NCBI GenBank assembly: GCA_050730675.1
Contig: JBOHNM010000021.1
Coordinates: 1 to 35,667, forward strand
Source: JBOHNM01 sp050730675
GTDB lineage: Bacteria > Planctomycetota > Phycisphaerae > Phycisphaerales > UBA1924
DNA length: 35,667 nucleotides
Direction of reading: 5' to 3'
In this document: positions 1-7,734 of the stretch, in pieces
How positions within the stretch are numbered: position 1 is the first letter of the stretch
How the letters are laid out: each line of letters starts with the position of its first letter
Notes under the pieces: generated by a model
Database searches by the model: none
Seen by the model: the letters and a program-made list of their open reading frames with translations, nothing else
What the model was told of the DNA's origin: nothing
Position numbers and translations under genes: made by a program

Positions 1-231
1 GTCCGCGTGCCACCAAGCGACGCGCGCGGTCGCCCCCGCGGAGATCGTGACGACGCCGCGGCCAACTCTGAAGTCCCGAAGGTTGTGGGCACAACCGAAG
101 TACCACCACCGCGACGTCGCCCACACACCCGTAATCAGCACGCCGATCACCAAGAGCATCCACCCCGCCACCCACCGCTTGCGGCCGGTCCTCTTCTTCG
201 ACTTCGACTTTGTGGCTGGACGATCAACCAT
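1..231 (-). CDS. Small membrane protein of unknown function, 3' end outside window
   Basis: A reading frame starts with ATG at 231 and stays open for 77 codons to the window edge, so its C-terminus is missing. Residues 1-20 are very basic (Lys/Arg/Ser-rich), followed by one hydrophobic segment at about 21-38 (key run WMLLVIGVLITGVWA) and then a Trp-rich region with WWYFG. This is the layout of a single-pass protein with a cytoplasmic basic tail. A TAGACT box lies exactly six bases before the ATG, the same arrangement as at other starts in this window, which supports both the start and the reading direction. No family is recognised. Function unknown; similar Trp-rich single-pass proteins are common in planctomycetes (from memory, not checked). 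Confidence 0.6.
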   Translation of the reverse strand, partial: MVDRPATKSKSKKRTGRKRWVAGWMLLVIGVLITGVWATSRWWYFGCAHNLRDFRVGRGVVTISAGATARVAWWHAD

Positions 232-237
232 CACCCG

Positions 238-243
238 AGTCTA
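238..243 (-). promoter_or_regulatory. -10 box TAGACT, six bases before the ATG at 231
   Basis: TAGACT on the minus strand is followed by six bases and then ATG. The spacing would place the transcription start at the start codon, giving a leaderless mRNA. No clear -35 box was seen. Confidence 0.5.
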
Positions 244-290
244 CCGCGCGCCGCCGAGTCATGAAGGCACCACTCTCCCCGCTTCCCGTC

Positions 291-323
291 TTCCTCTGTG
301 CCCTCTGTGAACTCTGTGGTGAA
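291..323. repeat. Dispersed 'CTCTGTG' type intergenic repeat
   Basis: The stretch contains three imperfect copies of a CTCTGTG unit (CCTCTGTG, CCTCTGTGA, ACTCTGTGG) ending in GTGAA. Read on the other strand it is the TTCACCACAGAG...ACAGAGG motif that occurs in many copies in several environmental bacterial genomes, including planctomycetes (from memory). Only one copy is present here, directly after the stop of the rRNA methyltransferase gene. It is not a CRISPR repeat. Confidence 0.5.
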
Positions 324-328
324 ACGTC

Positions 329-1813
329 TTACCGCGCCCGCGTCAACAGCACCGAGTACGCCCCATCCGCATACTTCGTCGGCGGTTGCCCCGGCCCACC
401 CGCCGGCAGCGCCACATGCTCGCGCGAGGGCGTCAGCGACGAGCGCTCGCAGACCCACCGCACCTGCTCCTGGTTCTCGCGGCGATCGACGCTGCACGTG
501 GAGTAGAGGATCGCCGAGGCGGGCCGCTCCGAGAGCAGAGCCATCGCCTTCTCGAAGATCGAGTGCTGGATGCCGACCAGGTCGGCGATTGAGCGGGCCG
601 AGTAGCGGTACTTGGCCTCGGGGCGGCGGGCCAGCACGCCCGTGTTGCTGCACGGCACATCAAGGAGGATGAGGTCCGCCCCCCCCACGGCGCCCGCGTG
701 CTCGGCGAGGGTCTGTTCGGGCGTCTTGACGCGAACCTGGCGCCGCGACTTGAAGACCTCCGCCAGCACCGCGCGGCGGCGTTCGTCGGTGTCGGAGGCG
801 ATGATGTGGGCCTCGGGGAACGTGGCACAGAGTTGACGGGTCTTGGTCCCCTGGCCGGCGCACAGATCGATGATCAGCGCCGGTTTCAGGTCGGCGATCG
901 AACGAACAGCGGCGCAAGAAGAAGCGTCCTGCACCCACAGGTCCTCACGCTGCGAGAGCGTCTCCAGCAGCTCGGGGTGCTCGCCCACAAAGACGTGGCA
1001 TCCGGCCTTCTCGTGCGGCGCCAGCAATTCGGGACCGGGGAGTGTGCTCGGCTCGGCGTGCGCCGTGTTGAGCGTCACCGGGGCCGTGCCGATCGAGTGC
1101 ATCGCTATGGCCCGGGCCGCGGCGATGCCGAGCGAGGTGGACCAGTCGCGCAGGAGTTCAACGGGCGTCGAGGTCGCGACGCACACACGCGGCGCGTCCT
1201 CGTCGGGAAGTACGCCCGTGGCGAGCAGCACCGCGCCGCCGTCGGCCAGCGGCAACTTGTCGCGCTTGTTGGAGTACGACGGACGGACGCCCTCCGGCGG
1301 ATCGAGGCGCAGCTCGGCCATCCGCCGCAGCACCGCGTTGACCATCCCCCCCGCGCCGGGGCGGATGTTGAGCTTGGCCCACTCCACCGCGTGGTCGATC
1401 GCCGCGTACGCCGGGACGCGGTCGAGGAAAAAAATCTGGGCCGCGCCCACGAGCATCGCCGCCCGCAGCGGCGGCTCGATCGCCTCCAGCGGCTGGCTGA
1501 GCCGCGTGTTGAGCAGGTAGGCGAGCGTGAGCCAGCGCTTGATGACGATGTCGCTGATCGCATGGGCCAGCGCGGCATCCCGCGGCTCGAGCCCCGTGAC
1601 CACCAGCGGATGCAGGTCAAGCTGCGGGAACCGCTCGGCCTGATTGGAGATATGGCGGCAGACCGCATCCCGTGCGGCATGCACCACCACGGGCGACGGC
1701 AGCACGCGGCGGGGGGGCTCATCTGGGCGACGGCGGTGCGGGCCGGCCACAGGCTCGCCTTGGCGCGGGCTGCCCTTGTTGCCTGGTCGGTCGGGTCTGG
1801 TCGGTCGGTTCAC
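329..1813 (-). CDS. rsmB: RsmB/Sun-family 16S rRNA (cytosine-C5) methyltransferase
   Basis: The protein (494 aa) would transfer a methyl group from S-adenosylmethionine to C5 of a cytosine in 16S rRNA. From the GTG at 1813 it has an Arg/Pro-rich lead of about 45 residues, an N-terminal NusB-like RNA-binding helical domain (about 47-170), and a Rossmann methyltransferase domain. Visible motifs are DLCAGQGTKT (316-325, SAM binding), LDVPCSNTG (384-392, motif IV with Cys388) and YSTCS (437-441, catalytic Cys440). Length and order fit RsmB (about 430 aa) with a longer N-terminus. The frame stays open further upstream, but the GTG at 1813 has TAGACT five bases before it and avoids overlap with the divergent kinase gene at 1850. 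The family assignment is strong; the exact target base is assumed. Confidence 0.9.
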   Translation of the reverse strand: MNRPTRPDRPGNKGSPRQGEPVAGPHRRRPDEPPRRVLPSPVVVHAARDAVCRHISNQAERFPQLDLHPLVVTGLEPRDAALAHAISDIVIKRWLTLAYLLNTRLSQPLEAIEPPLRAAMLVGAAQIFFLDRVPAYAAIDHAVEWAKLNIRPGAGGMVNAVLRRMAELRLDPPEGVRPSYSNKRDKLPLADGGAVLLATGVLPDEDAPRVCVATSTPVELLRDWSTSLGIAAARAIAMHSIGTAPVTLNTAHAEPSTLPGPELLAPHEKAGCHVFVGEHPELLETLSQREDLWVQDASSCAAVRSIADLKPALIIDLCAGQGTKTRQLCATFPEAHIIASDTDERRRAVLAEVFKSRRQVRVKTPEQTLAEHAGAVGGADLILLDVPCSNTGVLARRPEAKYRYSARSIADLVGIQHSIFEKAMALLSERPASAILYSTCSVDRRENQEQVRWVCERSSLTPSREHVALPAGGPGQPPTKYADGAYSVLLTRAR

Positions 1814-1818
1814 CGGCG

Positions 1819-1824
1819 AGTCTA
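1819..1824 (-). promoter_or_regulatory. -10 box TAGACT, five bases before the rsmB GTG
   Basis: TAGACT on the minus strand lies five bases before the GTG at 1813. It predicts a leaderless transcript and is the main reason for choosing this start codon. Confidence 0.5.
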
Positions 1825-1837
1825 GCGCGCGGACCGG

Positions 1838-1843
1838 TACACT
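1838..1843 (+). promoter_or_regulatory. -10 box TACACT, six bases before the kinase GTG
   Basis: TACACT lies six bases before the GTG at 1850. It is divergent from the rsmB box at 1819-1824, so both genes start from a 36-base shared interval. Confidence 0.5.
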
Positions 1844-1849
1844 CCGCCC

Positions 1850-3463
1850 GTGAGCAGCCCAACGCCACAAACCGGCTCCTCCCAGCGCGCCAAGGGGTTT
1901 TTGGCCGGGCTGCGCATCCGCAAGAAACTCATCGTCCTCCACACGTTCTTCTCGCTCACGCTGGCCTGCGTGCTGATGGTCGTGATCGCCCCCGCGGTGA
2001 TGCGCGTGGTCGAGCAGGCGGAGCTGAGCGAGGCGCGGGCGATCCTGGCGGATCTGCGCGCGGGGGTGGTCGAGGATCCGCAGTCGAGCCTGTCACCGGT
2101 CGTCCAGATCGACGTGGGCGACGCCCAGCGGAGACGAACGACCGATGCGAAAGTTGAGCAGGCCGTCTGGGTGCGCGACACTTTCGGCCGCATGCCCGAT
2201 CACGTCACCCGCGGCACACAGATCGATCCTCAGGATCGGCAGGTGGAGTTCTCCATCGGACGCGACGGCGCGCGGGTGTACTGGCCGACCGACTCGCAGT
2301 ACCAGATCGCTGTTACGGTCTACATGACCTCGGCCCGGCTGGCGGTCGATCGCTTCTTTCTGCTGCTGCTGGTCTCGCTGCTGGGTGTCTACGCCCTGAT
2401 TGCTCTGGCCCTGGAGATCTTCGTGCTGCCGCGGCACGTGTGGGGGCCGATCCGCGCATTGCTCCGCGCCGACCGCGCCGTGCAGGACGGCCGGCGCGAC
2501 GAGGAACTCGTGCCCGAGAACGTCATTCCCGCCGACGAGCTCGGGGAGATCATGCGCTCGCGCAACGACACGGTGCTGGCCCTGCGCCGGCAAGAGACGC
2601 AGCTCGACCAGGCGCTAACACAATTGTCTGCCACCGCCGGCGACCTGCAACGCAAGAACCACCTGCTGGAGATGGCCCAGCGCAACCTCGCCGATGCCGA
2701 CCGGCTCGCCTCGCTGGGCATCCTCTCGGCTGGCCTGGCGCACGAGATGAACACGCCGCTGGCGGTGGCCAAGGGGCTGGCGGAGAAAATGAACCGCGCG
2801 GGTGAGGGGGGCAGGCTCGAGCCCGCCGAGTCGGAACTGCTCGAACGCGTGATCGCGCGGCTGGAGCGCCTGAGCGAAAGCCTGCTCGATTTCGCCCGCG
2901 TGCGCCCGCCCAGCAGCAAGCCCACGGAGATGCGACCGCTCGTGGACGAAGCCTGGACACTCGTGCACCTCGACCGCGAGGCCCGCGGCCTCGAAATGGT
3001 CAACGCCGTGCCCGAGGGCCTGGTCGTCTCCTGCGATGCCGATCGGATGGTGCAGGTCTTCGTGAACCTGCTGCGCAATGCTGTGGATGCCATGCAGGGG
3101 GGAGCGACGCCCGCCGCGGGCGAATCGGGGCGTTCGGAGTTTCAGTCGTGGTCGGCGGATAATCGTGCCGCGGTGACCGTCTCGGCGGAAGAGTTGGAGC
3201 GCGACGGTCGGCGCTGGGTGGCGGTGCGCGTGACCGATAGCGGGCCCGGGATCGACGCCGAGGTGCTCGGCCGGTTGTTCGAACCGTTTGCGACAACCAA
3301 GCTCGATTCGCGCGGGACGGGGCTCGGGCTCGCGGTGTCGCAGGGAATCGTGCGTGAGCACGGGGGCTTGCTGCAGGCTCGCAACCGGTCCGATGGCCGC
3401 GGCGCTGTTTTCGAGATTCTGTTGCCGTGCGCGGTGTCCGAGACGGGTGAGGAGGTTCACTGA
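1850..3463 (+). CDS. Membrane sensor histidine kinase
   Basis: A 537-residue two-component sensor. Two transmembrane segments (about 27-50 and 168-193) flank a roughly 115-residue sensory domain outside the cytoplasmic membrane. A HAMP-like linker (194-245) and a short coiled coil (245-280) follow. The dimerisation domain has the phospho-acceptor His298 in GLAHEMNTPLAV. The ATPase domain shows the N box (NLLRNAVDAM, Asn410), G1 (DSGPGI, 463-468), F box (LFEPFATTK) and G2 (GTGLGL, 489-494). All catalytic elements are present. The dimerisation sequence resembles the NtrB/ZraS group. The gene opens an operon with a Cys4-ribbon membrane protein and a receiver-XRE regulator. The signal sensed is unknown. 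The GTG start is supported by the TACACT box just upstream. Confidence 0.92.
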   Translation: MSSPTPQTGSSQRAKGFLAGLRIRKKLIVLHTFFSLTLACVLMVVIAPAVMRVVEQAELSEARAILADLRAGVVEDPQSSLSPVVQIDVGDAQRRRTTDAKVEQAVWVRDTFGRMPDHVTRGTQIDPQDRQVEFSIGRDGARVYWPTDSQYQIAVTVYMTSARLAVDRFFLLLLVSLLGVYALIALALEIFVLPRHVWGPIRALLRADRAVQDGRRDEELVPENVIPADELGEIMRSRNDTVLALRRQETQLDQALTQLSATAGDLQRKNHLLEMAQRNLADADRLASLGILSAGLAHEMNTPLAVAKGLAEKMNRAGEGGRLEPAESELLERVIARLERLSESLLDFARVRPPSSKPTEMRPLVDEAWTLVHLDREARGLEMVNAVPEGLVVSCDADRMVQVFVNLLRNAVDAMQGGATPAAGESGRSEFQSWSADNRAAVTVSAEELERDGRRWVAVRVTDSGPGIDAEVLGRLFEPFATTKLDSRGTGLGLAVSQGIVREHGGLLQARNRSDGRGAVFEILLPCAVSETGEEVH

Positions 3464-3466
3464 CCC

Positions 3467-4456
3467 ATGCCGATCCAGGTTCTGGTGAGTGTGGCCGCGA
3501 CGGTCTTTCTTGTGGTGTCATTGCTGCTGGCGATGGTCGCGCTGGTCCGGGGCGGGGTCCTGTGGAAGGTTCGCGCCGTGGAGGCTCGGTGCGGAGCGTG
3601 CGGCTACGCCGCCAGCGCGGCTCAGGCGCGGTGCCCCGAGTGCGGTGGTGCAGTCACGGAAGTGGGTCTATCTACTCCGGCGCTGCGGGCGCGTCACGCG
3701 GCACCCACGCTCGTCGCGCTGGGCGCGTGGCTGGCGATCTTCGCGGCGGTGTGCGGCGGTGCATTCTTCTACGCGCCCAACCTCCTCGGCGGGAGTGTGC
3801 TCAGCCGGGAAATACGGACCAATCTCCAGTGCTTTCTGACGCTGGCCGGGGATACCAAGGGTGGAACCCGATCCAACCGGCCGTTCTTCGTCGGGGGCGA
3901 GTTGCGGGCCATCGAAGGGCAGCCGCCGCGATTGGGCGTCTTGACGGTTTCGACCGCGCAACAACGGGCCATTGTCGCCGCCCGGCTCGAGGTCGATGTT
4001 CCGAGCGGCCTGTGCACACTGCGCGACCGCTTCGGCGCGGTGCTGGCGAAGGAGGCGGTTCTGGACAAGGACCTCGCCGCGCAGTTCTTCAAGGCCGAAG
4101 GGGCGGGCGGTGACGCCGCGCACCCCCGCGACGTCGAGGACCTGATCGGCGTTCTGCGGTTCGTCATCGAGGCGCCGGCACGGCAGGGCACCCCGGGGGC
4201 GCTCAACTTGCAGAACTGGCAGAGCGATTCGGGCGGTCTTTCCGGGCAGGTGAACGTGTGGTGGATGCCGACCGGCACGGTGTACATCCGCGGCCTGGAT
4301 GATGGATGGCGGGCGTGGCTCTCGCACGGCCTGATTCTCGGGACGGTGGCGTGCATCGGTCTCGGCGGCGTCTGGTTCGTGCTGCGGAGGCGATCGCGCG
4401 TGCTGGCGATCGGCATGCCGCAGCCCGCGCCGGAGGAAGTGGGTAAGCTCAAGTAA
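3467..4456 (+). CDS. Membrane protein with Cys4 zinc ribbon, between kinase and regulator
   Basis: The protein (329 aa) begins with a transmembrane helix (about 7-27), then a CxxC...CxxC ribbon with Cys42, Cys45, Cys56 and Cys59 (RCGACGY and RCPECGG), a second helix at about 82-103, a largely polar domain of about 180 residues, and a last helix near residues 288-308 ending in an Arg-rich tail. Short rubredoxin-like ribbons of this kind are frequent in planctomycete membrane proteins. The start has an AGGAGG-type ribosome site a few bases before it. It lies 3 bases after the kinase stop and overlaps the regulator start by one base (TAATG), so it is probably translated with both. It could be an accessory part of signal sensing; that is inferred from position only. 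Confidence 0.75.
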   Translation: MPIQVLVSVAATVFLVVSLLLAMVALVRGGVLWKVRAVEARCGACGYAASAAQARCPECGGAVTEVGLSTPALRARHAAPTLVALGAWLAIFAAVCGGAFFYAPNLLGGSVLSREIRTNLQCFLTLAGDTKGGTRSNRPFFVGGELRAIEGQPPRLGVLTVSTAQQRAIVAARLEVDVPSGLCTLRDRFGAVLAKEAVLDKDLAAQFFKAEGAGGDAAHPRDVEDLIGVLRFVIEAPARQGTPGALNLQNWQSDSGGLSGQVNVWWMPTGTVYIRGLDDGWRAWLSHGLILGTVACIGLGGVWFVLRRRSRVLAIGMPQPAPEEVGKLK

Positions 4457-5094
4457 TGGCCGAGAGCGCGAACGAAACGACCGAGCATGTGCTGGCGCCG
4501 CTGAGCATCGTGGCGCTCGATGATGATGCGGACTTCCGCCAGTACATCCGCACGGTGCTGGAGGCCGAGGGGCACGAGGTGCGGGCGGTCGGCACACCGG
4601 AGGAGTTCTTTGCCGCGTGCGAGGGACGCCTGCCGGACCTGGTGCTTCTGGACATCAAGATGGGGCGGACCAGTGGCGAGGAAGTGCTGGAAGGTCTCCG
4701 CCGGCGATGGCCGAAACTGTGCGTTGTCGTGGTCACTGGCTACCCGTCGATGGACTCGATGCGGCAGACGTTCAAGCAGGACGTGTTTGACTATCTGGCC
4801 AAACCATTCTCACTTGCGGAACTGCGCAAGACGCTGGCGCAGGCGGCGCAGGCGTACGGCCTTGGTCAGCGCCCGCAGGACCGTTTGCGGCTGGAGCTTG
4901 GGCGCCAAATCCGCCTGGCGCGCACGCAGAAGGAGTGGACGCTCAAGGACCTGTCGGACCAGTGCGCGATCTCGGTGAGCCAGCTCTCGAGCATCGAGCG
5001 CGGGGCGCACCTGCCGAGCGTGGAGTCGCTGATGGCGATTGCCGCGGCGCTGGGGAAGAACCCCTCGGGATGGTTCGGGGCGGCGGGCTTTTGA
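4456..5094 (+). CDS. Response regulator: receiver domain fused to XRE-type DNA-binding domain
   Basis: The 212-residue protein has a receiver domain (about 16-130) with the acidic pair in LDDD (22-24), phospho-acceptor Asp66 in LLDIKMG, Thr94 and Lys117, so phosphorylation should be intact. After a short linker, residues about 145-205 form an XRE/Cro-type helix-turn-helix (TLKDLSDQCAISVSQLSSIERG, key residues L163, L166, S174, Q176, E181). Receiver domains usually pair with OmpR, NarL or Fis-type output domains, so an XRE output is uncommon. The start codon overlaps the stop of the preceding gene by one base. It is presumably phosphorylated by the kinase at 1850-3463. Target promoters are unknown; no obvious operator was found near the operon. 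Confidence 0.88.
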   Translation: MAESANETTEHVLAPLSIVALDDDADFRQYIRTVLEAEGHEVRAVGTPEEFFAACEGRLPDLVLLDIKMGRTSGEEVLEGLRRRWPKLCVVVVTGYPSMDSMRQTFKQDVFDYLAKPFSLAELRKTLAQAAQAYGLGQRPQDRLRLELGRQIRLARTQKEWTLKDLSDQCAISVSQLSSIERGAHLPSVESLMAIAAALGKNPSGWFGAAGF

Positions 5095-5177
5095 GCTTGG
5101 ACTCGTCCAGCGATGCGGGGGGCGGCGCGGCGAGATCCTCCCCCCAACAATCGGCGGTGACCGCGATCGATGCCTCC

Positions 5178-6371
5178 ATGCCGACTGCTGAGATTGCCGA
5201 CGTGCCCAAGCGCGGTGGGGGGGCGGTGCTGTTCACGGGCTTCGAGCCGTCGGGGGACGACCACGCTTCGATCGTGATCGCCGAGCTGAAGCGGCGGCAT
5301 CCGGACCTGCCGATCTACGCGTGGGGCGGGCCGAAGATGGAGCGGGCGGGCGCGGTGATCGTCGAGCGGACGGGCGAGTCGGCGGTGATGGGCATTCCCG
5401 GCGTCGGCAAGATCATCGAACACGTGAAGATCAACCGGCGGGTCCGCAGGTGGATGGACCGCAACCCGGTGGCCGTCCACATACCTGTGGATTCTCCCGA
5501 TGCGAATTTTCCGATCTGCCGGATGGCCAAGGAGCGGGGGGCCAAGGTCGTGCACATGGTGGCGCCACAGCTGTGGGCGTGGCGCGAGGGGCGGATCAAG
5601 AAGCTACGCCGGCTGACGGACATGGTGCTGTGCGTGCTGCCGTTCGAGGAGGAGTGGTTCCGCTCGCGGAGCGTGCCGGCGAAGTTCATCGGGCACCCGC
5701 AGTTCAACCAGCCGCTGGACTTCGAGGCGCTCGACCGCAGGGCGGCGGAATTGCCGCAGGGGACGCCGCGGATCGCGTTCATGCCCGGCTCGCGCCCCGG
5801 GGAGATCCGCCGGTCGTTCCCGCCGATGCTGGACGCGTACCGGCGGTTGAAGCTGGACTTCCCGAACCTGAGTGTGGTGATGGCGCTGACCAAGCCGGAG
5901 GTCGAGCAGCGGCTGCGCAAGGCCGCGGCGGGCATGGGCGGGTGGCCGGAGGGCATGCACACGGTTGTGGGTGACACCGACCTGGTGGTGCGCTGGTGCG
6001 AGATGGCGGTGGTGGCCAGCGGCACGGTGACGCTGCAGGTGGCCAAGCAGATCAAGCCGATGGTGACGTTCTACCGGTTCGGCAGGCACATGAAGCTGCC
6101 GCACGTGCTGTTCGGGCACCTGATCTTCAAGACCAAGTTCTTCACGCTGCCGAACCTGATCGCTGGGCGGCAGGTCGTGCCCGAGCTTGTGCCCTATTTC
6201 GGCGACGGGCACGCGCTGGCGGTGGCGTGTTACCGCATCATGCGCCAGCCGGGCTATGCGGAGGACCAGCGGGCAGGGCTGCGTGAGATCGTGGCGAAGC
6301 TGGAGGGGCGGCTGGCGGGTCCGTCGGCGGCGGACGAGATCGAGAAGATCATCGGACTTGTTCCGAAGTGA
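5178..6371 (+). CDS. lpxB: Lipid-A-disaccharide synthase
   Basis: LpxB joins UDP-2,3-diacylglucosamine and lipid X (2,3-diacylglucosamine-1-phosphate) to make the disaccharide of lipid A, at the inner face of the cytoplasmic membrane. The 397-residue frame fits the family length (about 380). It begins with a TGFEPSGDDH segment in place of the usual GExSGD, then has AVMGI, VDSPDANFPI, APQLWAWREGRIKK, LPFEEEW and FIGHP in the order seen in LpxB. The C-terminal half carries MPGSRPGEI and a VVASGTVTLQVA region typical of the GT-B sugar-nucleotide domain. The start is uncertain: ATG at 5178 is used because it fits the family N-terminus, but TTG at 5091 (overlapping the regulator stop) or GTG at 5154 are possible. 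It may be co-transcribed with the two-component operon. Confidence 0.9.
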   Translation: MPTAEIADVPKRGGGAVLFTGFEPSGDDHASIVIAELKRRHPDLPIYAWGGPKMERAGAVIVERTGESAVMGIPGVGKIIEHVKINRRVRRWMDRNPVAVHIPVDSPDANFPICRMAKERGAKVVHMVAPQLWAWREGRIKKLRRLTDMVLCVLPFEEEWFRSRSVPAKFIGHPQFNQPLDFEALDRRAAELPQGTPRIAFMPGSRPGEIRRSFPPMLDAYRRLKLDFPNLSVVMALTKPEVEQRLRKAAAGMGGWPEGMHTVVGDTDLVVRWCEMAVVASGTVTLQVAKQIKPMVTFYRFGRHMKLPHVLFGHLIFKTKFFTLPNLIAGRQVVPELVPYFGDGHALAVACYRIMRQPGYAEDQRAGLREIVAKLEGRLAGPSAADEIEKIIGLVPK

Positions 6372-6440
6372 CGAAATAGCCTGCGGATTGTCGGCTTACA
6401 GTGAGTCCGAGTCGCGTGTTGACCTTGAGTGAGGTGCATC

Positions 6441-7439
6441 ATGCTTCATCGCCAAGTGGGACAACGGGTGGTGCTGCTGCTGGCTGCGGTGTTGGGCGCT
6501 GCATCGATGCTCGGGGTTGCGCCTCCGCCGAATCCCCCCGAAAACAAGTACGAGGCCATCGAACGCAAGACCGCGCCGATCCTCAAGGCGCTGCGGCAAA
6601 CTGTGGATGGCATGGGGATGCCGAAGGGGATTCGGCTCCGCGTTTCGGCGCCGGACGAATATCGACTCGAATGGTTGGTCGAGATCGGATCGACGGACGG
6701 TCCCAGGGTTTCGCTCAAGGAGATGGCCGCGCAGGTTGGATTGAACGACCATGACCGGCGCGTCGTGCTCGATCGCTGGTCCGACTGGTGCAGCAAGAAG
6801 ATCCTTGAAGAGACTTGCCGCGTGATGGCGCGCGTGCGGCCCGACACAAAGTTCTATCCTGAAACGGAGCTCAAGATCTGCGTTTGGGGAAGCCCGTATC
6901 CCACCACGAAAGAGCAGCGAGAGCAGTCGGAGCACAATCCCGCGGGATTCTACCGCACGTACTGCGGATCGCGACTACTCGGATCCCGTCACGGACCCGA
7001 TGGGAAGATGGAGTATCCGCCGACCGAGCCAACCGGGGGTCAGGTGGCGGCGACCATCCGGCTGGATCGTGCCGTCGTGAAGGCGGGTGAGCAGCTTACC
7101 GGCGTCGTGGTCTTTCAGAACACATCTTCGAATCGGGTGCATTTGCCGCCGGCGTGGATTGACGACACGGTGCGCGTCGCGGCCGATGGGGTTGGGCAAC
7201 CGCCAACCCGCATGGCCGTTGGCTGCGTATTGCCCGAGCCTGGCGCACCTCTATCCCTGCCCGTCGAACCGTCGGCGAGCCGCGAGGTTCCGATTTCGAT
7301 CAGGGTCTCGGCAGGACCTGGCGGGTACATCCTGAAGCCTGGCAAGTACAAGATCTTCGCCGAACTCTCCGCTCAGTGGAACGTCACGGTGCGGTGCGAG
7401 CCGGTTGCGTTCGAGTTCATTGGTCAGGCGGAGAAGTGA
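6441..7439 (+). CDS. Secreted protein of unknown function with C-terminal Ig-like fold
   Basis: This 332-residue protein has a signal peptide (residues 1 to about 26, hydrophobic VVLLLAAVLGAASMLG) and a Pro-rich stretch after it. Residues about 30-200 form a domain I do not recognise. Residues about 200-330 (RLDRAVVKAGEQLTGVVVF, then FQNTSSNRV and YILKPGKYKI) look like a beta-sandwich of the kind found in BsuPI-type or Ig-like accessory domains. The ATG at 6441 has GAGG six bases upstream; a GTG at 6429 is a weaker alternative. A TACAGT at 6397-6402 could be a -10 box for a leadered transcript. It probably acts outside the cytoplasmic membrane. No catalytic motif was seen. Confidence 0.7.
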   Translation: MLHRQVGQRVVLLLAAVLGAASMLGVAPPPNPPENKYEAIERKTAPILKALRQTVDGMGMPKGIRLRVSAPDEYRLEWLVEIGSTDGPRVSLKEMAAQVGLNDHDRRVVLDRWSDWCSKKILEETCRVMARVRPDTKFYPETELKICVWGSPYPTTKEQREQSEHNPAGFYRTYCGSRLLGSRHGPDGKMEYPPTEPTGGQVAATIRLDRAVVKAGEQLTGVVVFQNTSSNRVHLPPAWIDDTVRVAADGVGQPPTRMAVGCVLPEPGAPLSLPVEPSASREVPISIRVSAGPGGYILKPGKYKIFAELSAQWNVTVRCEPVAFEFIGQAEK

Positions 7440-7608
7440 TTTGTGATGTTTCGCTGGAGTGTTTAGGCGTGAGCCAGCATCCGAGCGTGATGGCTATGGG
7501 AACAGCAACAGGCGCCGCGATGCAGGAAGCGATGAGCGTGGCGATCAGCCCGGAGCTTCGAAAGGCGTAGGTGGCGCTTCTGACTCGGTGTGGGCCGCCG
7601 ATCCACAC
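7417..7608 (-). CDS. Small predicted membrane peptide
   Basis: A 63-residue frame starts with GTG immediately after the TGA of the upstream 41-codon ORF (TGAGTG, no gap). It has one hydrophobic segment at about 19-46 (LIATLIASCIAAPVAVPIAI) and a Ser/Thr/Pro tail. It overlaps the 3' end of the convergent gene by 23 bases. Function unknown. The stop-start coupling is like that between livH and livM in this window, which makes it more credible, but it is short and could be a chance frame. Confidence 0.35.
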   Translation of the reverse strand: MWIGGPHRVRSATYAFRSSGLIATLIASCIAAPVAVPIAITLGCWLTPKHSSETSQITSPPDQ

Positions 7609-7734
7609 TCAGATCGCTGTCGCAGCAACACAAGCAGAAGCCGGACCAAGCCGACTCAGCGTCGCGGCGGAATAGCCTGCCGAACTGATTTTCGCGAAGA
7701 TCAGCCGGAAGAAGAACATTTCAAAGAGCGTCAC
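7609..7734 (-). CDS. Very small ORF overlapping the nuclease-like gene
   Basis: A 41-residue frame starts with GTG at 7734 and overlaps the stop of the nuclease-like gene in a GTGA. The N-terminus is hydrophobic (LFEMFFFRLIF) and the rest is small and polar. An in-frame ATG at 7719 is an alternative start. Overlap at both ends suggests translational coupling in a three-ORF unit. No known family; it may be non-functional. Confidence 0.3.
   Translation of the reverse strand: MTLFEMFFFRLIFAKISSAGYSAATLSRLGPASACVAATAI

Noticed and set aside
291..323. CRISPR-like repeat
   Set aside because: The CTCTGTG units are adjacent without spacers and there is no second repeat; it is a known type of dispersed intergenic repeat.
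698..1825. Long open frame on + opposite the rRNA methyltransferase (375 codons)
   Set aside because: It is rich in Arg, His and Gln, has no domain, and mirrors a gene with intact methyltransferase motifs. Long antisense frames are expected at this GC content.
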